DNA from: an uncultured Dysgonomonas sp.
GTDB lineage: Bacteria; Bacteroidota; Bacteroidia; Bacteroidales; Dysgonomonadaceae
Assembly (NCBI RefSeq): GCF_900079725.1
Contig: NZ_LT599032.1
Span: 1 to 60,946, forward strand
Length of the DNA: 60,946 nucleotides
Direction of reading: 5' to 3'
The position numbers and the translations under genes are program-made. Positions within the stretch are counted from its first letter, which is position 1, and every line of letters starts with the position of its first letter. A model generated the notes under the pieces. That model was not told the origin of the DNA, did no database searches, and saw only the letters and a list, made by a program, of their open reading frames with translations. This document shows, in pieces, positions 18,441 through 29,798 of the stretch.

Positions 18441-18803
18441 ATGGAAGTTATAACATTTGATTCGGATGCATATAAAGAGTTGATCAATAAACTTGATGCT
18501 ATTGCAAGATATATTAAAGAACGGGATGTTCCTAATCAATCAAAAGAGCTGGATGAGGTTTGGGTGGATAGCTACGAGGTCTGTACATTCCTTCGAATCA
18601 GCGAACGCACTTTACAACGTTTACGATCCAACAGCCTGATATCATATTCCGTATTATCAGGAAAAACTTACTACACCATTGGCGAGATAAAACGCATACT
18701 TCAGGAACGCTTGATCAAATCAGGAGAAGAAGCTTTAAACGATCTGATCAATAGCCACAAACAATATCTCGAACGCAGAAAAAGAAATAAACCTAAAAAG
18801 TAA
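18441..18803 (+). CDS. Helix-turn-helix excision factor, Xis2c-like
   Basis: A 120-residue basic DNA-binding protein. Start at the ATG at 18441 (MEVITFDSDAYKEL); the open frame extends further upstream but lacks sense there. A MerR/excisionase-type helix-turn-helix lies in WVDSYEVCTFLRISERTLQRL (about residues 43-63), followed by the wing YYTIGEIKRIL and a Lys/Arg-rich tail. In CTnDOT, xis2c and xis2d are paired small HTH genes needed for excision; order, size and position after rteC match here. Four bases separate it from the next gene. Confidence 0.8.
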   Translation: MEVITFDSDAYKELINKLDAIARYIKERDVPNQSKELDEVWVDSYEVCTFLRISERTLQRLRSNSLISYSVLSGKTYYTIGEIKRILQERLIKSGEEALNDLINSHKQYLERRKRNKPKK

Positions 18804-18807
18804 GGTT

Positions 18808-19170
18808 ATGATGATAGATGACGAAATATTCGAATCAAATATCAAAGGCTTAGCCAGACTCCTCAAGCGTATCGATGAGAAGGTTGATAAGCTATTGGTT
18901 ACAGAGAACAATAATGCTCTGGAAGAGCGACTATTCGATAATCAGGATTTGTGCCTCTTTCTCAAGGTTACTCCCCGGACATTACAGCGATATCGCAATC
19001 TAGGATTACTACCTTTTAAAACAATTTGTAAGCGAAACTATTACCGGGAATCAGATGTGAAAATATTTGTCAATCAGTATTTCGGAGGAAAAGATAAGCT
19101 TACTGATAAAGATAAATGGCAAAAAAAAGACTCTTCAATGAATGATAAACAGCTAGGTTCTATAGATTAA
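18808..19170 (+). CDS. Helix-turn-helix excision factor, Xis2d-like
   Basis: A second 120-residue HTH protein, paralogous in layout to its neighbour: an acidic/helical N terminus (IDEKVDKLL), the HTH in DLCLFLKVTPRTLQRYRNLG (about residues 50-69), and the wing YYRESDVKIFV. It matches Xis2d-type proteins that cooperate with Xis2c in excision and in activating mob and tra genes in CTnDOT. The usual orf3 and exc genes do not follow; the next gene is an unrelated 566-residue protein. Confidence 0.8.
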   Translation: MMIDDEIFESNIKGLARLLKRIDEKVDKLLVTENNNALEERLFDNQDLCLFLKVTPRTLQRYRNLGLLPFKTICKRNYYRESDVKIFVNQYFGGKDKLTDKDKWQKKDSSMNDKQLGSID

Positions 19171-19244
19171 TATTAATAATATTTCAGATGCTTTTTATTA
19201 TCTTTAGGGAAAAGATAAAGTACTAGTTATTTATATAAATTGAT

Positions 19245-20945
19245 ATGGAATATATAGTATACCCAATAGAATTTCATCATATTTTTGATGAGGAACCACT
19301 ATCCACTGAAGAGTATTTAAAGGGATTAGATAAAGTAGATTTGATTTTAATGACACTTCACCTGATTGGAATAGATAATAAAGACTCCTATTCTTTAGAG
19401 TATACTAACTTCCTTAAAATGTTTTTCCAAGATTTTCCTGATAGTAAGCAACTTCAGGACATAGACAAAAGAATAAAAAAGCTAAAGCAAACTAGTAATT
19501 TACAAAATAATCCAGACATAATCTTTACTCTGATAGAACCGAGAGCAGCTCTATTATTCCTAAAAGATATAATTCTTCTGCCAACAGGGAAAAAAGAAGT
19601 AAAAACAGAAAATGATCATATAAACTTTTTGAAAGCATATTTATCTCAAGTAGAACAGGTCCAAAAATATAAAAACAATCTGCTTAAGAGTATTCCTGAA
19701 TTTGAAAATCCATTGTGTAAAGATGCAAGAATTCGTTTTGCTGGTGATTTATTACAAATGGGATTGTCTGATTATAATTTTTATGACATCTTAATGACGC
19801 AACAGATGAAAGTTTTAATGCTAGATGATTTCATCAAAGAAAAGCCACAATTAAGTAATATAATTAAGCTTTTCTATGCATCAAAAAATATAGAATCTAT
19901 TTTTGATCATCTCTTGAATCTTAGGATTGTAAGAGTGTATGAAGAGAATAAATTTAAAGAAGGACAAATAAGTCTTTACAAAAGGGATTATGTCAATCAT
20001 GATAATCTATTTAATCGTATATCTACATATTTCGATAGTATATGTATTGATGTAAACAATCCATCTGAAGCAGAAAAAAAACTTGAAGATTTAAATGATT
20101 TCACATGCTACAAACAATATCCTGTACTAAAATTAAATAACGATCATTACTCAATTATATCTCGATACTTTTTTACTCTTAATATATATGATGGATTATT
20201 TATAAGCTTACTACAAATAAGCCAGAAGACTGGAGAAAAAGATATACAGAGATTAATTAAGAGTGAATTTTCTGAAGAATATATGTTCTATAAAGTTATG
20301 AATAGGCTACTATTTAATGCAAAAAATATAAACATAAGTGGTAGAACTTTTTATGATTTAAATGACAATGGACGACCTGATTATTATGTTAGGAATAAAA
20401 AAAGAGCACTCTTATTTGAATACAAAGATATATTAATGAATAAATCAACTCGAAATTCTCAAAGTTTTTCTGATATAGAAAATTTCTTTAAAACTAGGCT
20501 AAATGAAACAAAGGGTATTCCTCAAATAATTAAAAATGTAAAAGATATTCTACTCCAAGATTTTAAACTTGACAAAGGATATAATGAAAAAAACATTGAA
20601 ATTTATCCTTTCTTAATTACTCAAGATAGACTTTATTCAGTACATGGAACAAATTATATTTTAAATGACTTCTTTCAACAAAGAATAGATAATGACAATT
20701 TCTTAGCACTGAAAAAATCTCATATAAGGCCTTTAACCGTTATTGATATTGACTTTCTCCTAATATTATCATTAGAACTGAAACATAATTTAAAAAGATT
20801 TCTCGATTTAATTCATTCATATCACATATATTGTTCTAATAAAGACAGATTTATCTCTTTTCGAAATTATATTTTAAATAGTAGAAAAATAACTCTTAAT
20901 CGGATTGATGAAAAAGATTTGATTAGACATTATTTTAATAGATAG
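19245..20945 (+). CDS. Unrecognised 566-aa protein with PD-(D/E)XK-like motif
   Basis: I do not recognise the family. It is cytoplasmic, AT-rich and helical in its first two thirds. Near residues 375-393 the run GRPDYYVRNKKRALLFEYKD has the spacing of a PD-(D/E)XK nuclease core: PD, a hydrophobic strand, then E-Y-K. Together with a helical N-terminal half this resembles Bacteroidetes restriction or abortive-infection nucleases. It occupies the position after xis2c/xis2d where CTnDOT carries orf3 and exc (a topoisomerase). It is followed convergently, 41 bases on, by the methylase-helicase gene. Nuclease activity and a defence role are inferred from one motif and position. Confidence 0.6.
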   Translation: MEYIVYPIEFHHIFDEEPLSTEEYLKGLDKVDLILMTLHLIGIDNKDSYSLEYTNFLKMFFQDFPDSKQLQDIDKRIKKLKQTSNLQNNPDIIFTLIEPRAALLFLKDIILLPTGKKEVKTENDHINFLKAYLSQVEQVQKYKNNLLKSIPEFENPLCKDARIRFAGDLLQMGLSDYNFYDILMTQQMKVLMLDDFIKEKPQLSNIIKLFYASKNIESIFDHLLNLRIVRVYEENKFKEGQISLYKRDYVNHDNLFNRISTYFDSICIDVNNPSEAEKKLEDLNDFTCYKQYPVLKLNNDHYSIISRYFFTLNIYDGLFISLLQISQKTGEKDIQRLIKSEFSEEYMFYKVMNRLLFNAKNINISGRTFYDLNDNGRPDYYVRNKKRALLFEYKDILMNKSTRNSQSFSDIENFFKTRLNETKGIPQIIKNVKDILLQDFKLDKGYNEKNIEIYPFLITQDRLYSVHGTNYILNDFFQQRIDNDNFLALKKSHIRPLTVIDIDFLLILSLELKHNLKRFLDLIHSYHIYCSNKDRFISFRNYILNSRKITLNRIDEKDLIRHYFNR

Positions 20946-20986
20946 ATAGAGAATATACTATATTTTCTATCTATCCAAACAATATC

Positions 20987-23900
20987 TTATCTTCTCATTT
21001 TGGGATAGATGGTATCCTCTACTTGTTGAGAACTAATCAATATCCGATCTCGATTTGCATCAATGATCTCCTTAATACTCATGGGCTGTCCCGAACGAAC
21101 ATCATTTATAGATTCTTTCGGTGTGGATGGTATAGATGATAATTGATTACTTTCTTTAGGCTCATCCTTTGTTGTCAAAGTCAATTGAATCTGTCGATCC
21201 AAGGCTGTCAATTGAGTCTTGAGGTCTTTTAATTCCGGCTCTTTCTTATAAGTGGAATCAATCACCTGTTTGAGGATAGGAAGATCTTTAGACAGTCTCT
21301 CATTATCAGCTTGATACTTCTCTATCAATTTAGGAACACGTTCCAAAGCATTTAGAAAATTCATAGCCGCCAGTTTCGGATCAGTAGCTATATGTCCATT
21401 GTTGTAGTTGTATTTTATACCACCCTCCCCTTCTATAAAGAATCGGTTATCTTTAAAGATAGAACCTTCTTTCTGGCTATCTTCTGTTTTCACAAGCAAT
21501 TTGAAATCATAAAGTGTTCCGATCGTAAAATACTCATTATTGGTGCGGGCATTATCTGATAACTGGTTTAGCTTTTCTCCGACAATTTTAGGATCGGAAG
21601 AATTTATCCCTTCCAGCTTTACGGGATTTAATTTGTTCCCCTCCTTATCTGTCTGAACACGACTATTAAAAGAATCCCAATCCTTTGTCATGCGGTTTAT
21701 CATTTGTGTGTTTCCTTCAATTGTTCTTGTACTATCCTCGAATTTGAAAGTAGCCGATGATTTACTCTTGACAAATGCTTTCTTCTCACTCTCCATTGCA
21801 TTGATCTTCTTTTCTAGTTTGGCTTTTTCCAATAAATCGGTATTACCGGAAAGAATAGCTACATACTCAGAGAAATTCATTCCCGAACTTTCGTCCATAC
21901 TACCTTCGTCAATGGTCCGGCTACCCAAACTATTATTCTTTAGCTGATTGATAAATGTCTGTTTATTCTGCAAAAGATTGAATTTATAAGAATCAAGACT
22001 TTTCTCAACTGCATAGATCAGTACATCCACCTTATTATCAGCATAAAGCTTGGCAATCTCATTTCCTTTACGGATTGCACGCCCATCCCGCTGTTGCAGG
22101 TCTGATGGTCTCCAAGGTGTATCCAAATGATGAATAGCAACAGCTCTTTGTTGAGCATTGACTCCTGTTCCCAACATGGAAGTAGAACCAAACAATACAC
22201 GGATACGCCCTTCATTCATTCCTTCAATCATAGCTTTACGGGCATTGTCTGTTTTGGCTTCCTGAATAAAGCGTATTTCATGGGCAGGAATACCATGATC
22301 TTCTACAAGCTTGCGTTTAATTTCCGAATAAGGATTCCACTCATTGGGTTTGTATGTGCCTAAATCAGAGAAAACAAATTGCGTTCCTTTATTGGATGCG
22401 TACTTGTTGTAGTACTCGGCTATCTTAGCTGCACAATGAGATGCTTTGTTATCAACATGATCTCCATAAGCCTGATTGATCATCCGCATATCCAGAGACA
22501 TCTTACGGGCATAATCTGTTGCTATCAGCATTTTTGCTTTCTCTTCTTTCTCTGTCAATGGTGCACGACCCAGTAATGTGGCATCGCCCGTCTTGGCAAA
22601 CTCCATCAGCTTTTGAATAAATATCCCCTGTTGTGGTGTCGGTGGAATATTATACAGGATCTCATTCTTCTCGGGTCGGTCTATTCCGATATCCCGTGCA
22701 GTTCTGAAATCTGTTATCTCGGCATAGAAGTTTGCTAATTCAGGAACTTTGATGAAATAGCGGAAACGTTCTTTCTGTACGATCTGGTTGGTAACCGAAA
22801 ATTCATAGTCTGTTGTTTTCTTGGCATAGATGGCTGCCCATGCATCAAAGGAATTGATACCCTGTGTCTCCAATTCTTTGGGTCGAAGATATTTGAACAA
22901 CAGGTATAACTCTGTCAGGGAATTAGAGATCGTTGTACCCGATAGAAATGTTGCTCCTAAATCTTTACCTGTACGCTCTTGTATAGTGCGTACAGCAAAT
23001 AGCATATTCAAAGCCCGTTGGCTGCCTTCAGGATTACCCAATCCGGCAACACGGTCATGCCGGGTTGTAAAAGTCAGGTTCTTAAACTGGTGGCTCTCAT
23101 CTACGAATAAATGATCAATTCCCATCATTTTAAAATCTACAACATCATCTGTACGGTTCTTTATCGTATCAGCGAGTACACTGAGCTTTACTTCCAGATT
23201 TTGTTTCCTCACTTCCAATCCGCGTAACATGCGTTTGGATGCTGATTTACCTTCTATTTGTTCTATAACCCGAAGATTCTCTTCTACTGAATCGAGTTCC
23301 GTGCGGAATATCTTCTGCTGCATTTCCGAAGATTGTGGAAGTTTTCCGAATTGGTCGTGCGTAAGGATAATAGCATCCCAGTTATTGTTTTTTATATCAT
23401 TGAAAATCTTCACACGCTTACTCGGTGTAAAGTCTTCCTTGCCGGGATAGAGTATCTTCGCACTCGGATATGCTGTTCTGAAGGTATGGGCTATTTCATG
23501 TACATTAGCTTTCAATCCTAGTATCATCGGCTTATTCGCTAATCCTAATCGTTTCATTTCATAAGCTGCAATACACATAATTAGGGTCTTTCCACCGCCG
23601 ACTTCGTGATCGGCTATACCTCCACCTATCAATTTCTGCATCCAGATACAGTCTTTTTGGCTTGGGTACAGATCAACGATACCCAATGCTTTCAGGTCAA
23701 GGTCTGGGAATGTCTGGTGCGATCCATCGTATTCGGGACGTACATAACAATTGAATTTCTTATTATACAGATCAGCCAGCTTGTTCTGAAATTCAGGCGA
23801 CTGTTCATTGAGCCAGTCGGTAAAACCGTTTCGTATCTCATCTATCTTGGAGTTGGCTAATTGTATTGCTTCGGGATCAGCAACTTTTACACTTTTACGC

Positions 23901-26365
23901 TCTCCGTTCTCATCCAATACTTCGATTGTTTTGGTAATATTCGGAGTTGTATTCAGTAACCCATGTTTCATCAGATGAATACCTGTAAAAAGCTGTTTCT
24001 CACTCTGCACGGCAAACTTTTCATTGATGATCAGGTTACTGCGTTCCGCACTGACAGTAAAATCATCACGGGAGGCATAATACTCTATATTTACATTGGT
24101 TTCAAAGAGTGTGCCGGCATAATCGCGGTAGATCTGCATCGGTATCCATCGTTCTCCGAAATTAAAGTCGAGTTCTACATAACGTATCGGTTCCGGCGTA
24201 GCTTCTTCTAAGGTCTTAAGGGATACCTGTGATACCTGATCAAGCGGATGGTTTATAAGATAATCTCTGACCTGTTCCGCTTTTTCAATTACATTTCCTG
24301 CAATAAACTTATCCCGGATCTCATAGTTCTGTAGCATCGGATTGAAATAGATTTGTCCTTCCAGCTCCTTTAATACATCGTCTTTAGCTTTGTTATCAAG
24401 TATAGAGAGCATATAGTCCAGATTGATCTTTCCATATTTATTCAGGGATGCAACTAAGGCTTCACGGGAAGTCTCAGCATGTTTGATCTCATCCGGGTTA
24501 AATGTTACAGGCCTGTCGAATATATCCGCTTTTTGAAGTTTCCCGTCTATTCTGCGTTCCAAAGCAAGGATAGCAGTTCCAGATGCATCCATTTTGATAA
24601 TATCCAGATTCTTCTTATCATTCAGATTACCATACAATCTAAAAAAGGAATCATAAGAGGTATTCAGGCTTTTACGTAAAGCAGTCTCTTCTTCCAGATT
24701 CTTTGCTTCATAATCATATAGCTTATGATAAGTATCCCTTAATTGAACATACATTCCAACTTTGGATTGTTGTATTGTCGGAAGGTCTAACGGTTGAAAC
24801 ATGGCATCGTTTCGATAGCGTTCTTTCAGATAACCGATCTGCCCGTTATCTTTTACCAGTGAATTTTGTTTGTGGTATTCTTCGAGTGCACCTGAAAAGG
24901 GGCGAAGGTCCATCGATAACTTTGGTTTCTCCTCTTTGGATACTTTTTCTGTATGCTCTCGTGCTTGCGGCTTCAGTTCTTTGTTATTGGAGAACAGGCT
25001 AAGTTGTACAGGTTTTTGATTAGGTGGAGGAGTGCGTTTCTTTCGGCTGGGTTTAATTTGTGTTCGTTCTTCTTCACTTAATCCGAATAAATCATACAAG
25101 GACATTACGGGTTGAGAAGTATTAAGCTCAATTACTTTGGGCTTTTCTTCTGCTTTTTGATTGATAGCGGATGTAGGTGTATTGTTTCCTGATCTTTGAC
25201 CTTGTCCTGAATGTTGGAGGTATAAGTCCAAATTAAGATGCGTAGAGAAATCAGATTTTAGCATTTTCTTTAAATCCGAAGAGATTCCCTCCATTCCTCC
25301 CTCATGCAGAAATACCTGTGCCGGTTTTCCATAAGGATCGGTATCGTTATATCCTTTGGTATGAATAATACGGTGTAAGTTCTCAAAACTGCTGTTGATG
25401 GTTATTCCCGTTGAAAGGTTATACGTTGTCAGAAATTTCTTTTCTCTGAGAGTTGGTTCCTGTTTCTGTGTATTCTTTTGCAGGATGATTAAATCACTGC
25501 CGACTTCTGTTCCTGCATTTTCAACAAATAGATTATTCGGAAGACGAATGGCGGAGATGAGATTGGTATTGTCCATTAGCCATTGCCGTACTTCCTTGTT
25601 ATTGGCAGAGTTCAATACTCCCTGAGAGGTAACAAATGCCAGAATCCCACCTTCACGCAATGTTTCAACTCCTTTAATGAAGAAATAGTTATGGATAGCC
25701 CGTGTAGAATCCCTATGCAACCTGTCTGTCTTCATAAATGCAGCATCAAATACACTCATCTCCCCGAAAGGGATATTGGAGCTAACAACATCAAAGTAGT
25801 TATTATAACGGCTCTCAATTGTCTCAAAACCTTCGATGTGGATATGTTCATTATCTCTGTCATTAACATATGAGAGAACCTTTCCTGTAATCAGATCTTT
25901 TTCAAAATTGATCTTTTCACTATCTCTAGGCAGATCAAAGGCATTTGAAAACTCACCCATGCCTGCTGACGGATCTAAGAGGCGGGTTATAGGAATCTCG
26001 TTTCCTTTGAAAATATCCGATATGGTTTGTACAACTTCAGAAGGCGTATAAAATGCGGTCAGTATCGAATTCTTGATACTACAGATATAACCTTTGTATT
26101 CCTGTTCTGTTGCTGTATTTTCCCGAATAGTTCGATGTAATTCGGCAACCAGAGGGAATAGGTCTAATTCTGATTTAGGCCAGGATACGGTATCCATCAG
26201 GCTATTGGCAGGATTAAGCACGCACTTGAGTCCTCCGAATCCTGAATATTGCCGAAGAATTTCTTTTTGATCTTCACTGGCCGATAGATTCTCTTTTTCG
26301 AGTTTAAAGACCAGCTTAATAGCTTCGATATTGGCTCTTAGATGAGCTTTCTTATTATAGCTCAT
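20987..26365 (-). CDS. Giant N6-adenine methylase/SNF2-type helicase protein of conjugative elements
   Basis: A 1792-residue protein fusing two enzymes. The N-terminal part has a SAM-binding motif [15 protein letters not shown] (about residue 128) and NIPFG (about 192) in place of NPPY, the amino-methylase motif IV. The middle has a superfamily 2 helicase: Walker A GGGKT (about 920), DESH box in [12 protein letters not shown] (about 1085), [13 protein letters not shown] and motif [14 protein letters not shown] (about 1420). A charged coiled coil ends it. Such methylase-helicase fusions are common on plasmids and conjugative transposons and are thought to protect incoming DNA (compare DarB of phage P1); that role is inferred. 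Its start overlaps the DUF1896 gene by 11 bases. Confidence 0.85.
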   Translation of the reverse strand: MSYNKKAHLRANIEAIKLVFKLEKENLSASEDQKEILRQYSGFGGLKCVLNPANSLMDTVSWPKSELDLFPLVAELHRTIRENTATEQEYKGYICSIKNSILTAFYTPSEVVQTISDIFKGNEIPITRLLDPSAGMGEFSNAFDLPRDSEKINFEKDLITGKVLSYVNDRDNEHIHIEGFETIESRYNNYFDVVSSNIPFGEMSVFDAAFMKTDRLHRDSTRAIHNYFFIKGVETLREGGILAFVTSQGVLNSANNKEVRQWLMDNTNLISAIRLPNNLFVENAGTEVGSDLIILQKNTQKQEPTLREKKFLTTYNLSTGITINSSFENLHRIIHTKGYNDTDPYGKPAQVFLHEGGMEGISSDLKKMLKSDFSTHLNLDLYLQHSGQGQRSGNNTPTSAINQKAEEKPKVIELNTSQPVMSLYDLFGLSEEERTQIKPSRKKRTPPPNQKPVQLSLFSNNKELKPQAREHTEKVSKEEKPKLSMDLRPFSGALEEYHKQNSLVKDNGQIGYLKERYRNDAMFQPLDLPTIQQSKVGMYVQLRDTYHKLYDYEAKNLEEETALRKSLNTSYDSFFRLYGNLNDKKNLDIIKMDASGTAILALERRIDGKLQKADIFDRPVTFNPDEIKHAETSREALVASLNKYGKINLDYMLSILDNKAKDDVLKELEGQIYFNPMLQNYEIRDKFIAGNVIEKAEQVRDYLINHPLDQVSQVSLKTLEEATPEPIRYVELDFNFGERWIPMQIYRDYAGTLFETNVNIEYYASRDDFTVSAERSNLIINEKFAVQSEKQLFTGIHLMKHGLLNTTPNITKTIEVLDENGERKSVKVADPEAIQLANSKIDEIRNGFTDWLNEQSPEFQNKLADLYNKKFNCYVRPEYDGSHQTFPDLDLKALGIVDLYPSQKDCIWMQKLIGGGIADHEVGGGKTLIMCIAAYEMKRLGLANKPMILGLKANVHEIAHTFRTAYPSAKILYPGKEDFTPSKRVKIFNDIKNNNWDAIILTHDQFGKLPQSSEMQQKIFRTELDSVEENLRVIEQIEGKSASKRMLRGLEVRKQNLEVKLSVLADTIKNRTDDVVDFKMMGIDHLFVDESHQFKNLTFTTRHDRVAGLGNPEGSQRALNMLFAVRTIQERTGKDLGATFLSGTTISNSLTELYLLFKYLRPKELETQGINSFDAWAAIYAKKTTDYEFSVTNQIVQKERFRYFIKVPELANFYAEITDFRTARDIGIDRPEKNEILYNIPPTPQQGIFIQKLMEFAKTGDATLLGRAPLTEKEEKAKMLIATDYARKMSLDMRMINQAYGDHVDNKASHCAAKIAEYYNKYASNKGTQFVFSDLGTYKPNEWNPYSEIKRKLVEDHGIPAHEIRFIQEAKTDNARKAMIEGMNEGRIRVLFGSTSMLGTGVNAQQRAVAIHHLDTPWRPSDLQQRDGRAIRKGNEIAKLYADNKVDVLIYAVEKSLDSYKFNLLQNKQTFINQLKNNSLGSRTIDEGSMDESSGMNFSEYVAILSGNTDLLEKAKLEKKINAMESEKKAFVKSKSSATFKFEDSTRTIEGNTQMINRMTKDWDSFNSRVQTDKEGNKLNPVKLEGINSSDPKIVGEKLNQLSDNARTNNEYFTIGTLYDFKLLVKTEDSQKEGSIFKDNRFFIEGEGGIKYNYNNGHIATDPKLAAMNFLNALERVPKLIEKYQADNERLSKDLPILKQVIDSTYKKEPELKDLKTQLTALDRQIQLTLTTKDEPKESNQLSSIPSTPKESINDVRSGQPMSIKEIIDANRDRILISSQQVEDTIYPKMRR

Positions 26366-26792
26366 GTTCGTCCTCCCACATATCGATTAGTCCAACCAGG
26401 TCCGTATAAAGCCTGTTGTATTCCGCTGAATAGGCAAACTCATCATGTAATGCATATTCTGTAAAGACTTCTTCACAGTATGGGAGCAATGACATGGTCT
26501 TTTGGAAAACCTCGCTTTCGGGGATATAGGAGAATTCTTCAAAGAGGATATTGCGGATTGTATCGAATTTAGAGAACAGCAATTCTGAATACAGAGCTTT
26601 ACAAGCCATTTCTTCGGCTCTGTCATGTGAAGAACCTTCTTTTATGGCATTGGAATAGGTTTCGGCTGCCATATCAGCTCTGTTTTTAATTAACTGTGGG
26701 TCATTTGTTTTATCAGGATGGCTTTCCTGAAGGTATGAAAGGAGCAGCAGCCCGTAATAGGACAGCTCCTGCCTGTTATGTTTTGATTTCAT
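26355..26792 (-). CDS. DUF1896 protein
   Basis: A 145-residue, acidic, helical protein. [22 protein letters not shown] at the start and an acidic end ([14 protein letters not shown]) match DUF1896, found almost only in Bacteroidetes conjugative elements beside the methylase-helicase gene. Function unknown. It overlaps the next gene by 11 bases, so the two are translated together. Its leader on the minus strand contains a long stem closed by AAATTAGTGGAGG/CCTCCACTAATTT. Confidence 0.8.
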   Translation of the reverse strand: MKSKHNRQELSYYGLLLLSYLQESHPDKTNDPQLIKNRADMAAETYSNAIKEGSSHDRAEEMACKALYSELLFSKFDTIRNILFEEFSYIPESEVFQKTMSLLPYCEEVFTEYALHDEFAYSAEYNRLYTDLVGLIDMWEDEHEL

Positions 26793-26800
26793 AATTGGAA

Positions 26801-26907
26801 AAATTAGTGGAGGTAGATCGACCTTTTAAAATGGTAGGTAAATGGAATCCGGCTTATAAAAGCAGAACGGCTCCCGGGTTTTCCGTCCCGAGAGCCTCCA
26901 CTAATTT
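26801..26907 (-). promoter_or_regulatory. Hairpin leader upstream of the DUF1896 gene
   Basis: AAATTAGTGGAGG (26801-26813) is the exact reverse complement of CCTCCACTAATTT (26895-26907), a 13-bp outer stem. Inside it, GGCTCCCGGG (26869-26878) pairs with CCCGAGAGCC (26887-26896) with one mismatch, overlapping the outer stem by two bases so the two compete. The outer stem touches the start of DUF1896. The gap 26908-27052 beyond it shows no gene. Confidence 0.5.
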
Positions 26908-27052
26908 CTCAATGTTACAAGCCAACCGGAGTATCTCCCGATACAAAGGCTGCTTATGAATGTAAAATTGTAGAAATGAGTGGTAAATATACTCAATTAT
27001 ATGAATGGGACTATTCTGCTTTATTAAAAGAGATGGTATGTTCTAATTTAGA

Positions 27053-28444
27053 TTACATCCGTCTTCCTCTTGTCTGTTGTTGGGATTCTTCCTGTTCCTG
27101 TTTATTCTCTTCTTTCTCTTTCTGCTTCTCGCTTGGAGCCGTCTGACCTTGTTCCAGTGTTTTTTTTACCTTTCTGGTGGCCTCATTGGTCTTCCCTTCG
27201 GAATTAACGGCAACCTGTACTTTATGTCTGTCATCTGGTTTGACCAAGCCCTGTTCCAGAGCTTTCTTATAATCTGTCGCAAACATAAAATTGGTTTTAC
27301 CGTCTTCGGGCTTCCATGTAATATAACCGTTATAGTTTTTACCGTTGCGATCAGTCAGACCGCTTACATAAACGGTTTTTCCTTCATTCAGGCTCGCCTG
27401 CTGATCTTCGGTCAGTTCTTTCTTGCGGAAAGTCTTTGGAGCTTCATTCTGGCTTTCTGATTGGTGTTGGGACTGGCTTTGCCTGGGATTATTACCAAAA
27501 TGTATTTCAAGGCTTCTTCTGTCGGCATTAACCTGAACTGTACCACTGAACAGGGTATCTTTCTTAGATTTCATATTTTCTAAGTATATACCTTTTCCTT
27601 CTGCTAAATCTTTCTGCTGTTCTTCACTGAGTTTTACTCCTTTGAATTCATCCGGTATCTTTACCCTGTCGGCACGAAGGGCAACCAGCTCATTGGTCAG
27701 CTTATCAATAGAGACAAAAGCTTGCATTTTCATGCCTTCCTTGGGTTCGATCTCAATCAGTCGTCCGGCATTACCTGTCTGGCGAAGGTTGTCTTTATCT
27801 TCTTTGGTGAATGTTGCTCCCATAAAGGGAAAGTTTAGTTCAGGAGCATTACGCATATTATGAATTCGTAGTTTGAGGTTACCGTCAGCATCTTCTCTAA
27901 ATGACAGACGGGCATCACTATACACGGATTCGCCTAGTGCTTCTGTTTTGATGGTTACAAGAACCGGTGACTTTTGCCAGTTAAGCATTGGCTCAAGGCT
28001 TCCAGATTTCTCCAATTTTTCCTTGGTGATACCGAGCTGAGCCAATTGATCCCAGTTGATACGGGATTCGTCTAATGCCTGATATTCTTTCGGAGCAAAT
28101 GCTTCGGGTAATACTTTGTATGCGTCTAATGCTTCTTTATTGGATGGATTATTCGGATCTTTCAGCATCTCTTTGAGAACAGGTGTAATACTCTCAAACA
28201 ACTCCATCGGAATTTTAAAGAAATGGAAATGTGTAGGATCTTTGCTCTGGCTCAGGAAGTTTTTGAAGAAGTTCTCTAATACATCGGCATTCTTGTCGAT
28301 CTTAAGGAAGGCTGGTTCATTCTCTTTGCTTGGTTTAACGGATTTAGGTGTTCCGTCTTCATTGATACCGCTGACTACATTCAGGTTATTTGTGTCTTTT
28401 TCTGTGACCAGCAGAATTTCTTGGTCGTTTACTTGTTCATTCAT
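27053..28444 (-). CDS. DUF4099/DUF3945 protein of conjugative elements
   Basis: A 463-residue hydrophilic protein with DUF4099-like sequence in the middle (FPFMGATFTKEDKDNLRQTG) and repeated DUF3945-type units later: GVKLSEEQQKDLAEGKGIYL and ELTEDQQASLNEGKTVYV, each followed by a glycine-containing beta segment. The C terminus is Gln/Glu/Lys-rich and low complexity. Such proteins accompany the methylase-helicase in Bacteroidetes mobile elements; the function is unknown. A 38-base hairpin starts 8 bases before its ATG on the minus strand. Confidence 0.8.
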   Translation of the reverse strand: MNEQVNDQEILLVTEKDTNNLNVVSGINEDGTPKSVKPSKENEPAFLKIDKNADVLENFFKNFLSQSKDPTHFHFFKIPMELFESITPVLKEMLKDPNNPSNKEALDAYKVLPEAFAPKEYQALDESRINWDQLAQLGITKEKLEKSGSLEPMLNWQKSPVLVTIKTEALGESVYSDARLSFREDADGNLKLRIHNMRNAPELNFPFMGATFTKEDKDNLRQTGNAGRLIEIEPKEGMKMQAFVSIDKLTNELVALRADRVKIPDEFKGVKLSEEQQKDLAEGKGIYLENMKSKKDTLFSGTVQVNADRRSLEIHFGNNPRQSQSQHQSESQNEAPKTFRKKELTEDQQASLNEGKTVYVSGLTDRNGKNYNGYITWKPEDGKTNFMFATDYKKALEQGLVKPDDRHKVQVAVNSEGKTNEATRKVKKTLEQGQTAPSEKQKEKEENKQEQEESQQQTRGRRM

Positions 28445-28451
28445 ACAATCA

Positions 28452-28489
28452 AAATTAGTGGTGCATCAATAGTAATGCTTCACTAATTT
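28452..28489 (-). promoter_or_regulatory. CACTAATTT hairpin just before the DUF3945 gene
   Basis: AAATTAGTG (28452-28460) pairs with CACTAATTT (28481-28489), with inner GCAT/ATGC (28463-28466 with 28475-28478). The same nonamers close the DUF1896 leader hairpin and one copy recurs upstream of traE. It may control translation or bind a regulator. Confidence 0.5.
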
Positions 28490-28674
28490 AGATTGAATAG
28501 ATCTGTATATAATTGATTATAAAAGAACTGTCATCTAATGACATCTGGTGTCATCGTTTGTCAGACAAAATATTTGAAAAATGGTTTTTATGTTTTATTC
28601 AAAATTACAGACAATATTAATTTGAAAGTTATATCTTTATAACAGAATCATTTGTATTATATATTGAAGAATAC

Positions 28675-29751
28675 ATGACTTTAAAAAATCTATTAATATC
28701 AAATACACCTAGAGAAGAATCTGGAAGTGACACTGCAAGAAAATATTCCTTCCAAAATGATGTTTCTTTATTCCTTTTAATAAGCAGGTTTCATTTAGAT
28801 GAAAATAATTATGTATTCTTGTTCGATTTTCACGATGACTTAGCTGTTTTGGATAATAATGAGAATCCATCTGAAATTGATTTTTTTCAAATTAAGAGTA
28901 AGGATAGGGGAAATTGGACTACAGCTAATTTAATAAAGAAAGAGAAAAAAGATAATTTATCTTTAGTAGGTAAATTATATTCTAATAAAATTAAATTCAG
29001 AGAATATGTTCGTTCTTTGAATATTATATCAAATGCAACTTTTAATGTAAAATTAGCTGAACCGAAAAAAAACTCTATTCTATTGGAGAAAATTCGATTA
29101 TTTAACCTATCAAAAAGCGAAATAACTAAAATTGAAAAGGTTTTAAAAGAAGAATTTAAAATAGAGAATGTTTCTGACTTTAAGGATTTAACAATATTAG
29201 AGGTTACTAAGGTTAGTAATAAAGATAGTATGTCTCATTTAGTTGGTTATTTAGGAGAATTAATTCACTCTATAAACCCTAATAGTAATGTAAATTCAGC
29301 TTTGGCATATAGACAAATTTCGAATGAGATTAAAAGAAAGGCAGAACAAAAAACATCTAATAAGTCTATTTCTACATTTGAAGACATAATAGGGATTAAA
29401 GGTATCTCAAAATTAGATTTTTTAACCCTACTCAAAAATGCAGGTTTATATAAGAGTACAGAGACTGAGTGGGCTGAAATTGTTCAACTAATAGCTCCTT
29501 ATTTTAATTTTCAAGAAATAAAGAAACTGAAGTTGGAATGGAATAATTTAGCAGCTAAAGAAATCACATTATCCAATAATTTAGCCTTTCTACAACTTAA
29601 TAAAAAAATTAGTGAAAAAATAGAGAATATTGAAATGGGTGATTTAAATCTAAAACAAATAGTAGATAAAATATATGCAGAAATAATAAATACAGATCTT
29701 TTTGAGGAGTTTTTTGTGAAAGCAATCATTATAAAAAAACTATATGAATAA
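28675..29751 (+). CDS. DUF4297/Cap4-type nuclease, Lamassu LmuA-like
   Basis: A 358-residue protein. The N-terminal 95 residues fit the DUF4297/Cap4 dsDNA nuclease of the PD-(D/E)XK fold: ARKYSFQNDVSLFLLISRF, then FDFHDDLAVLD and, after a short gap, IDFFQIKSKDRGNW, where Asp-Asp and Q-x-K are the metal-binding and catalytic residues. The C-terminal two thirds are helical and unassigned. It is followed 47 bases later by an SMC-like ATPase gene, which is the pairing of Lamassu systems (LmuA effector, LmuB sensor). The pair is much more AT-rich than the flanking transposon genes, suggesting a recently acquired defence module. Confidence 0.72.
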   Translation: MTLKNLLISNTPREESGSDTARKYSFQNDVSLFLLISRFHLDENNYVFLFDFHDDLAVLDNNENPSEIDFFQIKSKDRGNWTTANLIKKEKKDNLSLVGKLYSNKIKFREYVRSLNIISNATFNVKLAEPKKNSILLEKIRLFNLSKSEITKIEKVLKEEFKIENVSDFKDLTILEVTKVSNKDSMSHLVGYLGELIHSINPNSNVNSALAYRQISNEIKRKAEQKTSNKSISTFEDIIGIKGISKLDFLTLLKNAGLYKSTETEWAEIVQLIAPYFNFQEIKKLKLEWNNLAAKEITLSNNLAFLQLNKKISEKIENIEMGDLNLKQIVDKIYAEIINTDLFEEFFVKAIIIKKLYE

Positions 29752-29798
29752 GAAGAGTAATTATAAGCAGCTAATTAGAAACTTAAGAGAACGAAAAG

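Noticed and set aside
27077-27460. A 127-codon plus-strand frame opposite the DUF3945 gene
   Set aside because: It is the antisense shadow of the Gln/Lys/Glu-rich end of that gene, with only low-complexity Phe/Leu stretches.
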